Position numbers and translations under genes: made by a program. DNA of 64,000 bases from positions 1,074,492 through 1,138,491 of the forward strand of contig WMCF01000111.1 of assembly GCA_009792885.1 (NCBI GenBank), read 5' to 3'. Origin of the DNA: Eremophila alpestris peregrina. Its lineage: Eukaryota; Chordata; Aves; Passeriformes; Alaudidae. Each line of letters starts with the position of its first letter. Position 1 is the stretch's first letter. Under the pieces are notes generated by a model. It made no database searches and had not been told where the DNA came from. It saw nothing but the letters and a program-made list of their open reading frames with translations. Of this stretch, positions 23,481 through 34,970 are shown piece after piece.

Positions 23481-24115
23481 GTAAGGAGGAATAATAGTTA
23501 CAAATAATGTTGTTCTTCCTCTGTGGCCTTCTAAAATATATACATTCCTGGGGTTTTGTTTTGGTGCTTTTCTATTGATTCACTAAATGTCTTAACAAAA
23601 TAGATAATCAGAGCTCAAGCTCATCTACTTTTTAAAAATTTCCTTCATGATTTTGTCATTGCAAGGGTAAACACTGATGTGAGCACTTCTGTTACAGTCA
23701 TGTCATGAGAGAACAAAAGATTGCTTCTGAATTTCTCAGTCTGCTCTGAATCGTGTCTCCAGACAAACCCCAGAGCAGAGGGAGAACACAGGGCTGTGAA
23801 ACCAGGTCAGATCCTGGCTCTGCAAACCAGGAACTCCAGAAAATCCAGTGCTGGAGGTTTCTTTTAATGTATTGGAAAGAAATCTACCATGAATGCCTAA
23901 ATAGATCTCAGCAGTGTCCTCTCAGCAGCATAAAAGTGGGGGGATATCTCCTGAAACCCAGCTTTCAACAACTTTGGATTCTGGATGTGATTATTCTCAT
24001 TTTTAAAGAGCTCATTTTGGACCCAGGTGCTTCTCACATCAACTCCAAAAAAAACTCCGAGATCATCATGGCTTTATAGCATGAGTTGGATTAACTCTTC
24101 ATTCTTCACTGCTGT
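23481..24115. other. Unique non-coding stretch
   Basis: No gene or repeat family is recognised. A 108-codon open frame at 23753-24079 has no splice or domain support. Confidence 0.5.
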
Positions 24116-24190
24116 CACAGAATTGTTGAGATTGGAAGGGCTTTGCACATCCTGTAGTTCTCTGCTCACAGCAGGACCAGCCAGTCAGAT
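24116..24190 (-). mobile_element. CR1 LINE fragment, 3' end
   Basis: On the + strand it reads CACAGAATTGTTGAGATTGG, AAGGGCTTTGCACATCC and CTGCTCACAGCAGGACCAG. That is a reverse-complement CR1 3' end of a subfamily with a CTGCTC-AGCAGG segment. It is short and diverged. Confidence 0.6.
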
Positions 24191-26355
24191 TTTCCTGGTT
24201 CATGCCTGAAAAATTTGGGATTTCTGCAGTATCTCACCAAGTGTTTCTCTCTAAATACATTTCCCTGTAAACTTTCTACTGCAAGCTGGGCAGAAATTGT
24301 TATTTCATTGTGAGACTGGGTTAACCCTGCTGTGTTCTGTGTGATCTTTTACTGCCATTCTGCTTGACTCAGTCTTTTATGGAGTTGTCCATCATCATTA
24401 TTATTTAGATAATAATTTATTAACAATTTCCTTGTTTCTCAGTAACACAGCCATGCCTACATCTGAGGGAGGGGACTGTGTTTTTACAAACATAAGATTA
24501 ACTATTTAATAATGTTTATTTATTTCATGTTGATTAATAGTTCTTGAAACTGTTTCTCTTACCTCCCATTATGCTTTGACTGCTCTTTCTACCTGTTCTT
24601 TTACCCATGTAAGATTCCTAAGAATAATAATTTGGTTTTCCAGTATTAATCCTGGTGAATTGCCCCAGAAGTGACAGAGTTCTGTCAGCAGGTTTTGGGA
24701 AGCCTGTGGCTTTCTTTGGGCAGCTTTTCAAGACAGGGACTTGGGTTTTTGTACAAAAATTTTGCCTTGTGCATCTTGGGTACTGCCAAAGGTTAAATCA
24801 ATGCTACTTTGAGTTAAAAAGCATCAGCATTGTAATTATTTTAATTTTTTCCCCTAGATGATTACACTTTTTAACCCAGGTATATGAAGATGCTATTAAG
24901 ATTCTAGCATTTTTTAAAGCTATTTGAATTAAATAAATGACCCTCCCTTAAATATGCAGCTGGTAAATTTTCTAGTTAAGCAACTGCCACATTGATCAAA
25001 GTTTATATTCCTAAGAATTCCTAAAGTTTCCTCAGGTAACTCAGGAATTTCTCCTCACATTAACACCTGGCTTCAGCCAAGCATATACACAGAATTTTAA
25101 GTCTCAATAGATGGAAAATAAGTGAGAATATGTAATTGATAAATTTTCATTTCTATAGTGCATTGAGGAAAAACTTGCTCTTTAGAAAGTTTATGGTATT
25201 TCAGAGTTTTAATGTTTATGTACAGCTTGTGTGACTCGATATTGGGAAATTCCAGAAGAGACACTTGCATATTTAAGGGGGAAGATTTTCAGTGACTTGA
25301 TAAATATATTTTCATTTCAAATTAATGGAGTAGAAAATGTGTAAATAAATTACATCCAGAAATATTCTGATTTTTCTAATGGCTGTATTGGGCTGTGTTG
25401 CTCACTTTCCTTTATATGCTTCACTGCTTAATTAGATTTCCCAGTGGCTCCAAGATTATGTGCAGGATAAAATTCTTTAGTGTTTTTAGACAGTGGGATA
25501 TGTGGAGTTTTAGAGGGATTTCTACATTTCTGCACTGGCATCTTCAGTATTTGTACAGTGAGGCCTTTCTGAGAGGACTTCTGAGGGCAGAAAAATGAAA
25601 TTACTTGAGATGGTCAAGCCAAGAATATCAAAGAAGCTGTAAAACTCATAACTTAAATTAAAGATAAAAAGGAAAAACAAGAAACAGACTTGAAAGTTTT
25701 CGTGGTGAGGTGGCATTGCCAGGATAAAACAAATCTAAGACTCTTTCTCCAAAGACTCCAAAGTCTTAGTTCTGTAAGATTCTCTCCAATTTTATGTGAT
25801 TTTGAAGTCAAAAGGCCTCCAAGAGATGAATACTATTGATTTGTGCATCAGATACTCCAATTATCTTAATGTACAGGACTTGTAGACTACTTTATGCTCA
25901 AAAAAACCCCCCAAAAAACCTATTACAAGTTTTTATGTTGATCACTAGGTATATCTCCCAATCAAAATTCTTTGTTTTTCAGATGAGAAAGGTTTTAAAA
26001 AGCTTAGAAATGTATGTGTTTTTTCCCCTCATCAAAATCCCGGGTGCCTCTTATTAAAGACTGGCTCGTAGTCACAGAACTCTGTTCTTTGTGTCCTTTC
26101 TCTGGCTGTCAGCTTCTGTCCCCCTGAAGGTTGCAGTGCCAGAGTTATTACAGGCAAATACATCAAATGGCTTGTCAAATCATGCTGATTCCCTTTCTAA
26201 TCTCAGAGCAAGCTTTCACCTCTTCAGAGGTCCAGGAACGTTGTGAAATTAAATTCAACTGTTAAAGGAAAATTCCTGCAAACGCAGAAAAGAGTCTGTG
26301 GTTCCCAGCCAGTTTGTGCTGCAGGATTTACCATTGTCCCAAGGGGAAGGAGTGC
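24191..26355. other. Unique AT-rich stretch
   Basis: It holds an 8-bp AT-only inverted repeat, ATTATTAT-TTAG-ATAATAAT, at 24397-24416. No gene or repeat family is recognised. Confidence 0.5.
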
Positions 26356-26738
26356 AATCACAGAATCACAGACTGGTTTGGGTTGGAAGGGACCTTAAAG
26401 AACATCCTGTTCCTCCTCCTGCCATGGGCAGGGACACCTTCCACAATCCCAGGGTGCTCCAAGCCCTCTCCAGCCTGGCCTTGGACACTCCCAGGGATCC
26501 AGGGGCAGCCACAGCTGCTCTGGGCACCCTGTGCCAGGGCCTCACCTCCCTCACAAGGAGGAATTTCTCCCCAAAATCCCATCTAACCCTGCCCTCTGGC
26601 AGTGGAAGCCATTCCCTGTGTCCTGTCCCTCCATCCCTTGTAAATTCTCTCTCTCCATGTTTCCTACAAGCTCCTTCAGGTACTGGAAGCACCAATTTTG
26701 TTACCCCAAAACCTTCTCTTCTGCAGGCTGAACCAAAC
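26356..26738 (-). mobile_element. CR1 LINE fragment, about 380 bp
   Basis: This is a relatively well preserved copy. The + strand reads AATCACAGAATCACAGACTG, GTTTGGGTTGGAAGGGACC, CTGCCATGGGCAGGGACACC, CCAAGCCCTCTCCAGCCTGG, GGGGCAGCCACAGCTGCTCT and TTCAGGTACTGGAAG, ending AACCTTCTCTTCTGCAGGC. The open frames across it (up to 152 codons) are by-products of the repeat. The two tail units at its left side mark the true 3' end. Confidence 0.95.
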
Positions 26739-27767
26739 ACAAATGGTACCAAATAAGAACATGTATGTTTTTATACTTCTGTTTTAATACAGTTACTTCC
26801 TAAGAGTAGAAACATACAATCTCTATTAAAAATACATAAATCACATTCATTTCCTTCTTTAGTATTTTTGGTATTTCGGAGGAAAAATAAAATCTAAAGG
26901 TATGTAATTTTCAGGCCTTCACTAAATTATTGTCTTTTCTGAATAAATTCAGACTAGAGAAGGTGCTGACCTGCTAATTATAAAACCTGATGCTTCCTTC
27001 ATTTTTCTGATCCTTTACTTCACTTTTTTTTCTTGCAATCAGTTGAAATGAGTCCTGCCATCTAATTACAGCTAAAAGGATTTGACTTTAATTACTTTCC
27101 ACCGTAGGTGTGAAAACAAGCAAGCAGTTACCAGAGCCATTACACCAAATGGTGCAACGTTAAATTTCTGACCCTACAACCACCAGACAGAGCTGTTGAG
27201 ATGCAACAGCATCTTTGTGTAGTTGAGTCTAATTATTGCCTTCTGTGAATGCTGCCTTTTGAACTCATGCCCTGGAATTGTCTTTCACAACTAAGAAATA
27301 ACAGGTGCCTTCATCAAAGTGCAGTGAACTCCCTGGCATTTTAAAAGAACTGCCAGAACCAGCTGGGGGATAGAAAATAATTGCCATTCAAATACACAGC
27401 TTTTTGGGTTTTCATTCCTGTTTTTCTAAGTCTCCTGTGCAGTGAGGTTCCTAAACCATAAGCAGAGAGCAACATTTGGGAGGAAATCAGTTCAGTTTAA
27501 TTAGGTCCTGAAGTTTCCTCCTGGAGAACTTATTTAAAACAGCAGCTGGTTCTGTTATTGGAGCAGGGTCAGTTCTCAAATCAGAGCAGAGTGTGTCTGT
27601 TAGACCCCTCATGTTCCACTGAGAGCCTGGGCATGGGGAGGAGGGAGGGGAAGGGTCTTCCAAGGACAGGTGTGTGCATTGCAACCACAGGGCCAAGGAA
27701 ACTGAAAAGGACTTGGTTTTCCATCTTCTGCAGGACAGGATGGGACAAAAACATTCATTTCTGTAGA
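26739..27767. other. Unique non-coding stretch
   Basis: No gene or repeat family is recognised. Confidence 0.5.
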
Positions 27768-27878
27768 TTTTTAGATATTGAGATACTTAGATATTAAGAT
27801 ATTAAGACAATTTAGATATTAAGATGTTAAGACTTTAGATATTTAGATATTAAGACTATTAATTTCTTTAGATATATT
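27768..27878 (+). repeat. AT-rich tandem repeat, TTAGATATTAAGA-type
   Basis: Irregular copies of TTTAGATATT and ATTAAGA follow each other for about 110 bases (TTAGATATTGAGA, TTAGATATTAAGA, TTTAGATATTAAGA, TTTAGATATTTAGATATTAA). Unit length varies between about 7 and 15 bases, pointing to replication slippage of a short AT-rich unit. Confidence 0.8.
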
Positions 27879-29329
27879 TGTTGGATGTTTCTGAACTAAA
27901 TTTGTCTGAAATACTGTGTAAATAAGTAGAAACAAACATACTCATAAATATTTTTCTCTTCATTTCCCAAATGAGAGATTATAATCTTTGTTCAAAACAC
28001 TGAGTGGAATTTCATATCTATTTTTTTAGGCTTGAACACCATAAAATGTGATCCAAAATGCACCTTCTGCTGTTAACGTGTTTAAAGCTGTGAAGAATTT
28101 CTATTGTGTGCAAACCCTGTTTGTCACTTCATTCTTCTTAATGAACTGAAAAGTATTTTTCCCTGTTCAGTGGGAAATGGTTATTTTTGTCTTTATGTGT
28201 TAATTGTAAAAATAGTATAGGTGTATTCTCTCTTTAGTCTTCTTTACACCTCCTCTGCTTTCATGTAGGCCTCACCTGTATTTCAATATAATTATAGATT
28301 TGTTTAGTGCTTCTATAAATAACTATGATAGCAATCTCCAGTGATTCAGAAAATCCATGCTCAATTGTCCATATATGTTATTTTGATTTAATCTCACTGA
28401 TATTTATTAATATGTTCAGCCTGAACCCATTCTCAGAAGGAAACACAGACACACCAGTAACTTTGTTCTGTCACCTGTCTCTGAGTTATTCTTTATAACA
28501 CTTGGAAAGTTTCATGCATGGCATAAAAATTTGGGAAGACAGTAAACATGATCATTATTCTGCAAAAGCTTTCACCACACTGACTTGCAGGCCTGCCTCC
28601 TGCATTAATTTCTCAGTGCATGTAGCCTGTCTTCTTATTTAAGGGACAAAGACTGTCTTTGCTTGGTGAAATTTTCACCAAACAGAGCATTATTCCAACC
28701 TTTAAGCTCAGCACGTTCAGAAGGCAGATGATTGTGCCTGTGCTGGATAATCAGGAGTACTCAGCTAATTGCATTAAATTTTAATACTATTATTCCACTC
28801 TTTACAGTTGGAGGGGTTCTGATTTTCTGTGTTTGCCATAAAGTCAGTGAGAGACTCTGGAGCTATTGCAGTTGTTCAGTTTGGGCAAAGTCAAGGGAGG
28901 AAATGGCAATTTTATCAGAATGTTGATTTTTAGGTGTTTGCCAGAGATTGCATTGCATCTTTCTTTGAGTGTGCCATGGAAATGGCCCATTGCACAAGGC
29001 AATGCTGAGTGACACAGCCTCTCCCTCTGCTCTGTATTCTTCTCTATTTTAGTATTTATGTTAGTTTGATACAGTGGTGGGAAAGGCAGTAAAGGGGAAA
29101 GGGAATGGGAGGCCCAACCATTGGTGCAGGAGATACAGAAGGGATAAGGAAGAGCACTGGCTTCAGCAACCTGCAGAGACAGAGCTAAAAAACATTCTAG
29201 ATCTTAAAATATAAAACTGCAAAAAGTTGTGCAAGATACCCATGTATTCCCTGTCCTGTTCAACTTGTGTAGAAATTAAAATGCAGTGTGAGTCTTTAAC
29301 TGGGTCCAGTCTTTGCTCAGTTATTCCAC
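27879..29329. other. Unique AT-rich non-coding stretch
   Basis: No gene or repeat family is recognised. Confidence 0.5.
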
Positions 29330-29490
29330 ACTGGCTGCAGAGGTTGTGGAGTCTAAAGGAACTTCATGGAAAGAGCTTTGATGTGTAAATGTGGCACTTG
29401 GGGACGTGGCTTAGGGGTGGCCTCGGCTGTGCTGGGTTAACTCAATGATCCTGAAGGTCCTTTCCAACCTAAATGATTCTGTGATTCTGT
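29330..29490 (+). mobile_element. CR1 LINE fragment, subfamily with GGTTTAG-type end
   Basis: The clear part is 29390-29490: GTGGCACTTGGGGACGTGG, CTTAGGGGTGG, TGCTGGGTTAACTCAATGAT, CCTGAAGGTCCTTTCCAACC, TAAATGATTCTGTGATTCTG. The upstream GCAGAGGTTGTGGAGTCT suggests the copy extends to about 29330. The tail contains two ATTCTGTG units. Confidence 0.8.
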
Positions 29491-30832
29491 TTAAATCCTC
29501 TTTTTGTGTGTAGCAAGGGCAGGCAAGAGGCAGATCAGAATGTGTGGGTTTGACTCACTTTTACTGCCTCTGCACAGCCCCAGGAAATCTGGTTGTGGGT
29601 CACTGCTGGGAGTTTGGGGTTTCTTTTTGCCTTTTTTCACCCCTTATAAACTTTCTCCTCCTGAAAACACACCGAAAGGTGACCATGGAGTAGCTCTGAG
29701 GTTTTGTGCTGTCACCAATTCCTCCTGCCAAAGGGAAAACCTTTGAAGACAATTTGTGCTGGACATGTCTAAAGCTGTAGCCCAGCTCACCTTTATTTTG
29801 ATAAATACTAGTAAAAAAAAGGCATTCTGTGATGCACTGATACCTTGTTAATCTTGAATCAAGAAATCAGAATCAGATGATCTGGTTCAGTTTGATGAAA
29901 AAGCAAAACAATAAACTTTATTGCCCTAGTTTTGTACAAATGAATGATGAGATTGATGGAGAAATGAGTTGAGAATATAATTTTAAAAATCTCAGTAATA
30001 GTTTAGATCCTCCATGTGTTCTTCAAGCCATCAATTGTGGGTAGAATATTTCTGACAAAGAAAGGGAATTTTCTAGTATGTGAAAAAGATGCATGAGGAG
30101 CTGATAGTTCAAATTCAGATGAGGAAAAAGCCAACAGCTTAACTTTAATAGATACAAATATACTCTAAAAGAGTTCATTTTCTCTTGACCCTGTTAGGTT
30201 TCAAGCTACTTTTAGGTAAAAATAGAGTTTAAGCTGAGTGTTCAAGAGGGTACTGCTCTGGAAAATTAAATGGTGATACAGACCATATTGTTATATTAAT
30301 CTGATTTATTTTTTACCCCATATGGCCATTTCTATTGTCTGAGGTTCTTTCCACATTTATGTTTTATCTGTTTGACTTTGACAGAGAATTAGCAAGGAAA
30401 TCTATATTTAAGATTTTAGAAGCTCTGTACATTTTAATAAGGCTTAAATATAACATTCTGCTAAACACTGTGGAGAAAAGGCCAACTGAAATCACTAATT
30501 GCCAGCCACTTTTTTTAGAATGGCAGAATTATTTTTGCCTCACAATAATCCTCTGCAGTTTGGAACATGTCTGACTACCAGTTGTTAAATGTGCTTGTAT
30601 CATTTAAGAGTGGGAGAAGAACATTTGAGAAAGGAATTGGAGTATATTTATTCTAAACAGGCAGATCAAGCTGTTATAAATACCATCAAGAATAATTTTA
30701 ATTGAAAATCACCACATGGTTTTCAAAAATAGCTGTTTAAACCTGTATGTAGTTTTGCATTATCAATTTCTTTCTGAATTATATGGGCTTCTCTAAATCT
30801 TTCCTTGTATTTAGTTTCCCACCTGATCTTCA
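29491..30832. other. Unique AT-rich non-coding stretch
   Basis: No gene or repeat family is recognised. Confidence 0.5.
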
Positions 30833-30963
30833 GGTTTTTGGGTGTTTTTTTGTTTGGTTTGTTGTTTGGTTTTTTGGTTTTTGTTTGGGTTTTTGTTTTT
30901 TGTTTGTTGTTTTTTGTTTGTGGTTTTTGTGGGATTTTTTTTGGGGTTGCTTTTGTTTTATTT
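30833..30963 (+). repeat. T/G-rich low-complexity tract, about 130 bp
   Basis: Only T and G for most of its length (GGTGTTTTTTTGTTTGG, TTTTTGTTTGGGTTTTTG, GTGGGATTTTTTTTGGGG). G-runs of three or four are present, but most spacers exceed seven bases, so a canonical G-quadruplex is unlikely. The Phe/Trp/Val-rich open frame is an artefact. Confidence 0.85.
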
Positions 30964-31092
30964 ATACTTTTAAACCTCAGTTAAATGTGAGCGTATGAGA
31001 ATGTACAGTTATGGACAATATATTTACAAGTGTCTTGACATTAATCACATTCTTAGTGCACATTTTTTCCCTGTTTGAAAAATTCTGTGGGA

Positions 31093-31175
31093 AATCACAG
31101 AATCACTGAGGTTGAAAAAGACCTCCAGTGCCATCAAATCCAACCTTTGTTCAGACTCTTCCAGTGCCCTGAGAA
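31093..31175 (-). mobile_element. CR1 LINE fragment, 3' end
   Basis: The + strand reads AATCACAGAATCACTGAGG, TTGAAAAAGACCTCCAGTG and CATCAAATCCAACCTTTG, a reverse-complement CR1 terminus of the GGTTGGAAAAGACCTC type. The boundary on the right is uncertain. Confidence 0.75.
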
Positions 31176-31206
31176 GAACCAAATCAATACTTGTCACTCT
31201 CAGAGA

Positions 31207-31332
31207 GGGAGGGAGGGAGGGAGGGNNNNNNNNNNNNNNNGGAAGGAAGGAAGGAAGGAAGGAAGGAAGGAAGGAAGGAAGGAAGGAAGGAAGGAAGGAA
31301 GGAAGGAAGGAAGGAAGGAAGGAAGGAAGGAA
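31207..31332 (+). repeat. GGGA/GGAA microsatellite containing an assembly gap
   Basis: About 19 bases of GGGA repeats (31207-31225) are followed by 15 N (31226-31240), then 23 uninterrupted copies of GGAA (31241-31332). All known bases are purine. The true array length is unknown because the gap falls at the unit transition. Lys/Glu/Gly open frames across it are artefacts. Confidence 0.97.
31226..31240. other. Assembly gap (15 N)
   Basis: This is the only run of N in the window. Its position inside a homopurine repeat suggests a sequencing or assembly failure at structured DNA. The stated size may be a placeholder. Confidence 0.95.
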
Positions 31333-33200
31333 TTTTTATCTTATTCTGAAGAAATACATCTTCTGAAGTGATGTGTTTTATTTTGGGAATGAACAGCTTC
31401 CAGATGAAAACAGTTTTGTTTAGTGGAAATTTATTCTGTCATATGTTTCTAGAGGAAAAGAGTTTACAGGCTTCCATCCAAACTGCTTCTTGTACCTTGT
31501 AACTGTGAAGATTTGCAAACAGTGAGAGAAGGGTGTGGTTCCTTCTGCAGAAAACTCACCTCAGAGGGCAAGAAAGCCTGAAAGGTTTCAAAATTAAGCT
31601 GGCTCTGTAAATTGCAATAACCTTCAGAGACAATTGAAGAGAAACCCCACCAAATGTGAGAAGACAGGATGATGAAGAACAATGCATTAAACCATGTATT
31701 ACATTCTGAAATAGAAGTCAGCATACCCTTAGATCATTTTTTCCCCATATAAAAGTATGTATTGTCACTTGGCTGAGGATTTAATGGGGGAAAACATGAA
31801 TTAATCACCAAAAATTCTATCAAGATGGATTACTCAAATTATAAGAACTCTGTATTGAACATGAAATAGGTGGTTAGAGATGCAATAACAGGCAGTGTGC
31901 TTATTTTTCTGGAGACCAGTCAAGTAATACATCATATTAACTTACAAACTCCTTGGCACACACATTCCAGATTTCTTATTAATAAGAGATCTTCATGTCA
32001 AGAGGTTAATTGTGTAAGCACTTGCAGCCAGGGAATGGAAATCAGTCACAAGTAATGTCCACTTTTCCAACATTTACTGCTTTCTTATAAAGAGCTGCTT
32101 TAAACATCTCAGAACTTCAGTATAGGAAAACTTCCATTTTGGTGGTCATTTGTATAAACTCACTGTGGTTCAAAGTATAATTTAAGGGTTAATCAGGTTC
32201 TTAATTGTCTATAGAGTCCCAAATATCTGAAAGAATGATGTTAATGTTTTGGGAATCTTGAAATCTTGAAAAACTCACAGCCAAGCCTATTGGCCAATAT
32301 GATTTGCAAGAGTAAAGCTTTGGAGCATTTCACATTGTGTAAGGTGGTGATGGATCCTTCATGGACTAGAGGGAAAGAGGAAAAAGCATCCCCAAAGATG
32401 TTTGAACCTTTTGAGTTAAGATGTATATTCTGCATAGGAAAGGAAAAGCCAGTTTTTCTTACGATTTCCAACCCATCTGAATTTTTGAAGGGTGGTTTAG
32501 ATTCTCTTTACATACAATATCTACCTGAGTAAGTTAGCAGTGCTTCAGGGAAGTATTTCATCTGTGTCATGGAACTGGAATTTCTGGGGTTCACATCCTT
32601 GTAGATACTGCACAGCCTTGTCATGTATTCAGTGCTTGAACTCCCTGAGAAATATAAATACCTCTTTCTTCTGAAAATAGACCAGATCTCTAAATATCAG
32701 TGAACCTGCATCTACCAGACTTTGAATACAAAAGCAAGAAATGGAAAGGCCTGCAATAACTTCAGCTGTCTATAAAAGAGACCAAAGGATTTCTAATGGA
32801 TATCTAGAAGAAAAAGCCTGAGGCAGAGTTCAATCAGCTTTGGTCTAAACCATTTTTAAATAAAATTAAAAAGGAACCACTGTAGTGATTTGGACGTTTG
32901 TGTTTATTGTTAAACTAAAATCTGGATTGTGCTTAGAAGTTGAGTAATGTCATATAAATTCCTAAAAATTATTGGATAATCCAGTTAAACGTGACCTTGA
33001 CACAATCATTTTAGATTCAATGTCCTAATTTGGGAAATTGTTCTCTCACAAAATAAACAAGTCAGAAAAAGCCACCAGAACAATTTATTAGCTTTTTTCT
33101 AATTGACAAATACTTTGGATGTCTCCCAGCTTCCATTTTCAGAGGGAATACATTCACCTAAACAGAGGGGCTGTGGGGCAGGAGGAGAGGAAAGCTCAGA
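31333..33200. other. Unique AT-rich non-coding stretch
   Basis: No gene or repeat family is recognised. Open frames at 31464-31724 and 32241-32532 have no splice or domain support. Confidence 0.5.
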
Positions 33201-33660
33201 TTTCCTGAAGCAAGTACCAAAGCATTGACTTTGAGTTGCCCAGCTGGGGCGTTCTCTCTTTAAACGACATTGGCACAAATACCTCTGTACTTTTGAGGGT
33301 TGTACTGAACATCTACAGGGTGTCTTTGTTACCATGAAAGAGGTGGAAGTGTCTGTCATTGATCCATGGGTGCTGCAGCAGAGGGCTTTGAAAATAGAAT
33401 TAATTTCTCCTTGTTACATTCTAAAGTATTTCTACAATAAATGGTCTCAGTTACGTTTTTAGTTCACCTGGCAGGTCCTTGAGACGTGGGGATTGCAGCT
33501 TGGTTGCAGAATTCCTCCCTCAACAAGTGAACTATTAAAGGAGAACCCTCTGCTTTGAGTCGGGTTGAAAAAATGCAGCTGTTGGATAGGCTCCCCTCCT
33601 TAATTTTAATTTCAGACGCCAAGATCCATTTATTCTTAACTGTAGATCTGCAACTTTTTG
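33201..33660. promoter_or_regulatory. Candidate conserved block with retained CpGs
   Basis: CpGs appear in GGGGCGTTC, AAACGACA, TTACGTTTT, GAGACGTGG, GAGTCGGGT and AGACGCCAAG. The sequence is unique, with a TTAATTTTAATTTCAGACG segment near its end. Evidence is compositional only. Confidence 0.25.
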
Positions 33661-34379
33661 CCTTAATATAAAGACTTTAATATAAAAATGCAGAATGCAC
33701 TTTGGATGTTATCCAGAAGGTATCCAATAACCCTTCACAGTTCTAGTGAAATACTTCAACTTTCATTCTCTATTGGATTATACTTCCTTACTTTCTCTCC
33801 CTCTGTTTTTTTAGCAGATTGTGTTTAGAGCTGTTGTTCTCAGTTTAAATGCTTTTGAAGATGAGCACAGAAATAGCTGCTAATTGGTGAATCCTTGTGA
33901 TTGCATAATGAGTTAATGGCCTGACGCTGGCATTGCTCTCTGAGGGATATGTGATATTATTTCTTTCCCTTTGCCATCTTCCAAAATTTTGTGTAAAAAA
34001 AATATGGAAGAAATACACAAAGCATATTTAATCTCTTCTTTTGCTGTCATTGCCATGGAAACATTAAAAGTAAGAGGAATTGTAGGAAGAAGATAAAAAG
34101 GTAGAGATAAGGAAGGAGATACAGAGCAGTGAAGAAAAAGAAAGCAAGTGGCAGTGATTCTCTTGTGAGGCAATATTCATATATCAATTTATTTGGAAAT
34201 TGTGTCTTACTTGGAAAAGCTCTACTTTTTAGGTCTGAAATGCAGGTTACTTTGATAAATATGTATAAAAATAAGAATATACTTTCAATTCAGTAGAAAT
34301 ACCAAAAAACTCACTTCAGTTAATGTGTTTTCTGATGTTTTCATGGTATTATAACTCTGGTAATGGTGGATATCTACAG
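33661..34379. other. Unique AT-rich stretch
   Basis: A short near-duplicate, TTAATATAAAGAC followed by TTTAATATAAAAA, lies at about 33663-33688. The segment at 34070-34150 is purine-rich. No gene is recognised. Confidence 0.5.
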
Positions 34380-34970
34380 TTGAGTTGCGTTACAGTAGGT
34401 TGAATGTTTCTGGGCTAGCATGTGTTCTGTTTGCTCTTCTATCTTTTTTTGCCTGTCTTGGACCATTGCCCAAACCCTTTGGAAAGAAAAAGTCCTTGCT
34501 GATAAGTGCAGAGAAGTCGCTGAAGTCGGGATCCTTAAATGTGATTTGGTCTGAAGGACTTCGAGGGTGCATCGATGCTCTTTTCTCGGATGCATGAAAC
34601 TAATCCAATTTTATCTGCATGCTCTTACTGTAAATACCACAATTTCCCGTGTAAGAGCCACTCCCTGTTGTTTGTCTCCCTCCAGCAGTGGCTGATTCCT
34701 CGGTCCTGTTTGTGGCTGAGCATTGCCGAGTTCCAGCAGGTGGCAGCGCTGCCGCGTCATTTCGGGCTGTGGAGGGTGCATAGAAACCCTGCACCGCAAA
34801 TGGCTTTTAACGCAGCCATCCCGGAGTTCTCATCCCTATCATACCTGTGATTTACCACTTGGACAGAATAATACTCCCAAATCTCCATTCTGCACCTGTT
34901 TTATCGTATCGTGATGCCTGCTATCATATTCCACAGTAAAATACGGGTGTCACTTCTGTCGTTGCTGCAC
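34380..34970. promoter_or_regulatory. CpG-retaining block with CTCF-like site
   Basis: About seventeen CpGs occur in 590 bases (for example GAAGTCGCTGAAGTCGGG, TTCGAGGGTGCATCGATGC, GCTGCCGCGTCATTTCGGG, AACGCAGCCATCCCGGAG, ATCGTATCGTG), the densest in the window with the 10-kb block. A CTCF-like motif lies at 34732-34748. A pyrimidine-rich acceptor-like sequence (TTTGTCTCCCTCCAG) ends at 34685 and opens a 55-codon frame to TGA. I cannot decide between a regulatory element and an exon, but favour a regulatory element. Confidence 0.45.
34732..34748 (+). promoter_or_regulatory. CTCF-like binding site
   Basis: TCCAGCAGGTGGCAGCG matches the CTCF core (CCA..AG..GGC pattern) at its key positions. 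It overlaps the perfect 12-bp palindrome GGCAGCGCTGCC (34742-34753). Orientation follows the + strand. Confidence 0.5.

Noticed and set aside
26298..26756. Open frames of up to 152 codons on both strands
   Set aside because: They lie entirely on a CR1 copy and read its non-coding 3' region, so they are not genes.
30833..30963. Possible G-quadruplex
   Set aside because: Most spacers between G-runs of three or more exceed seven bases.
30783..30998. Phe/Trp/Gly-rich open frame
   Set aside because: It is the translation of a T/G low-complexity tract.
31075..31371. Lys/Glu/Gly repeat protein
   Set aside because: It is the GGGA/GGAA microsatellite read in frame and crosses the assembly gap.
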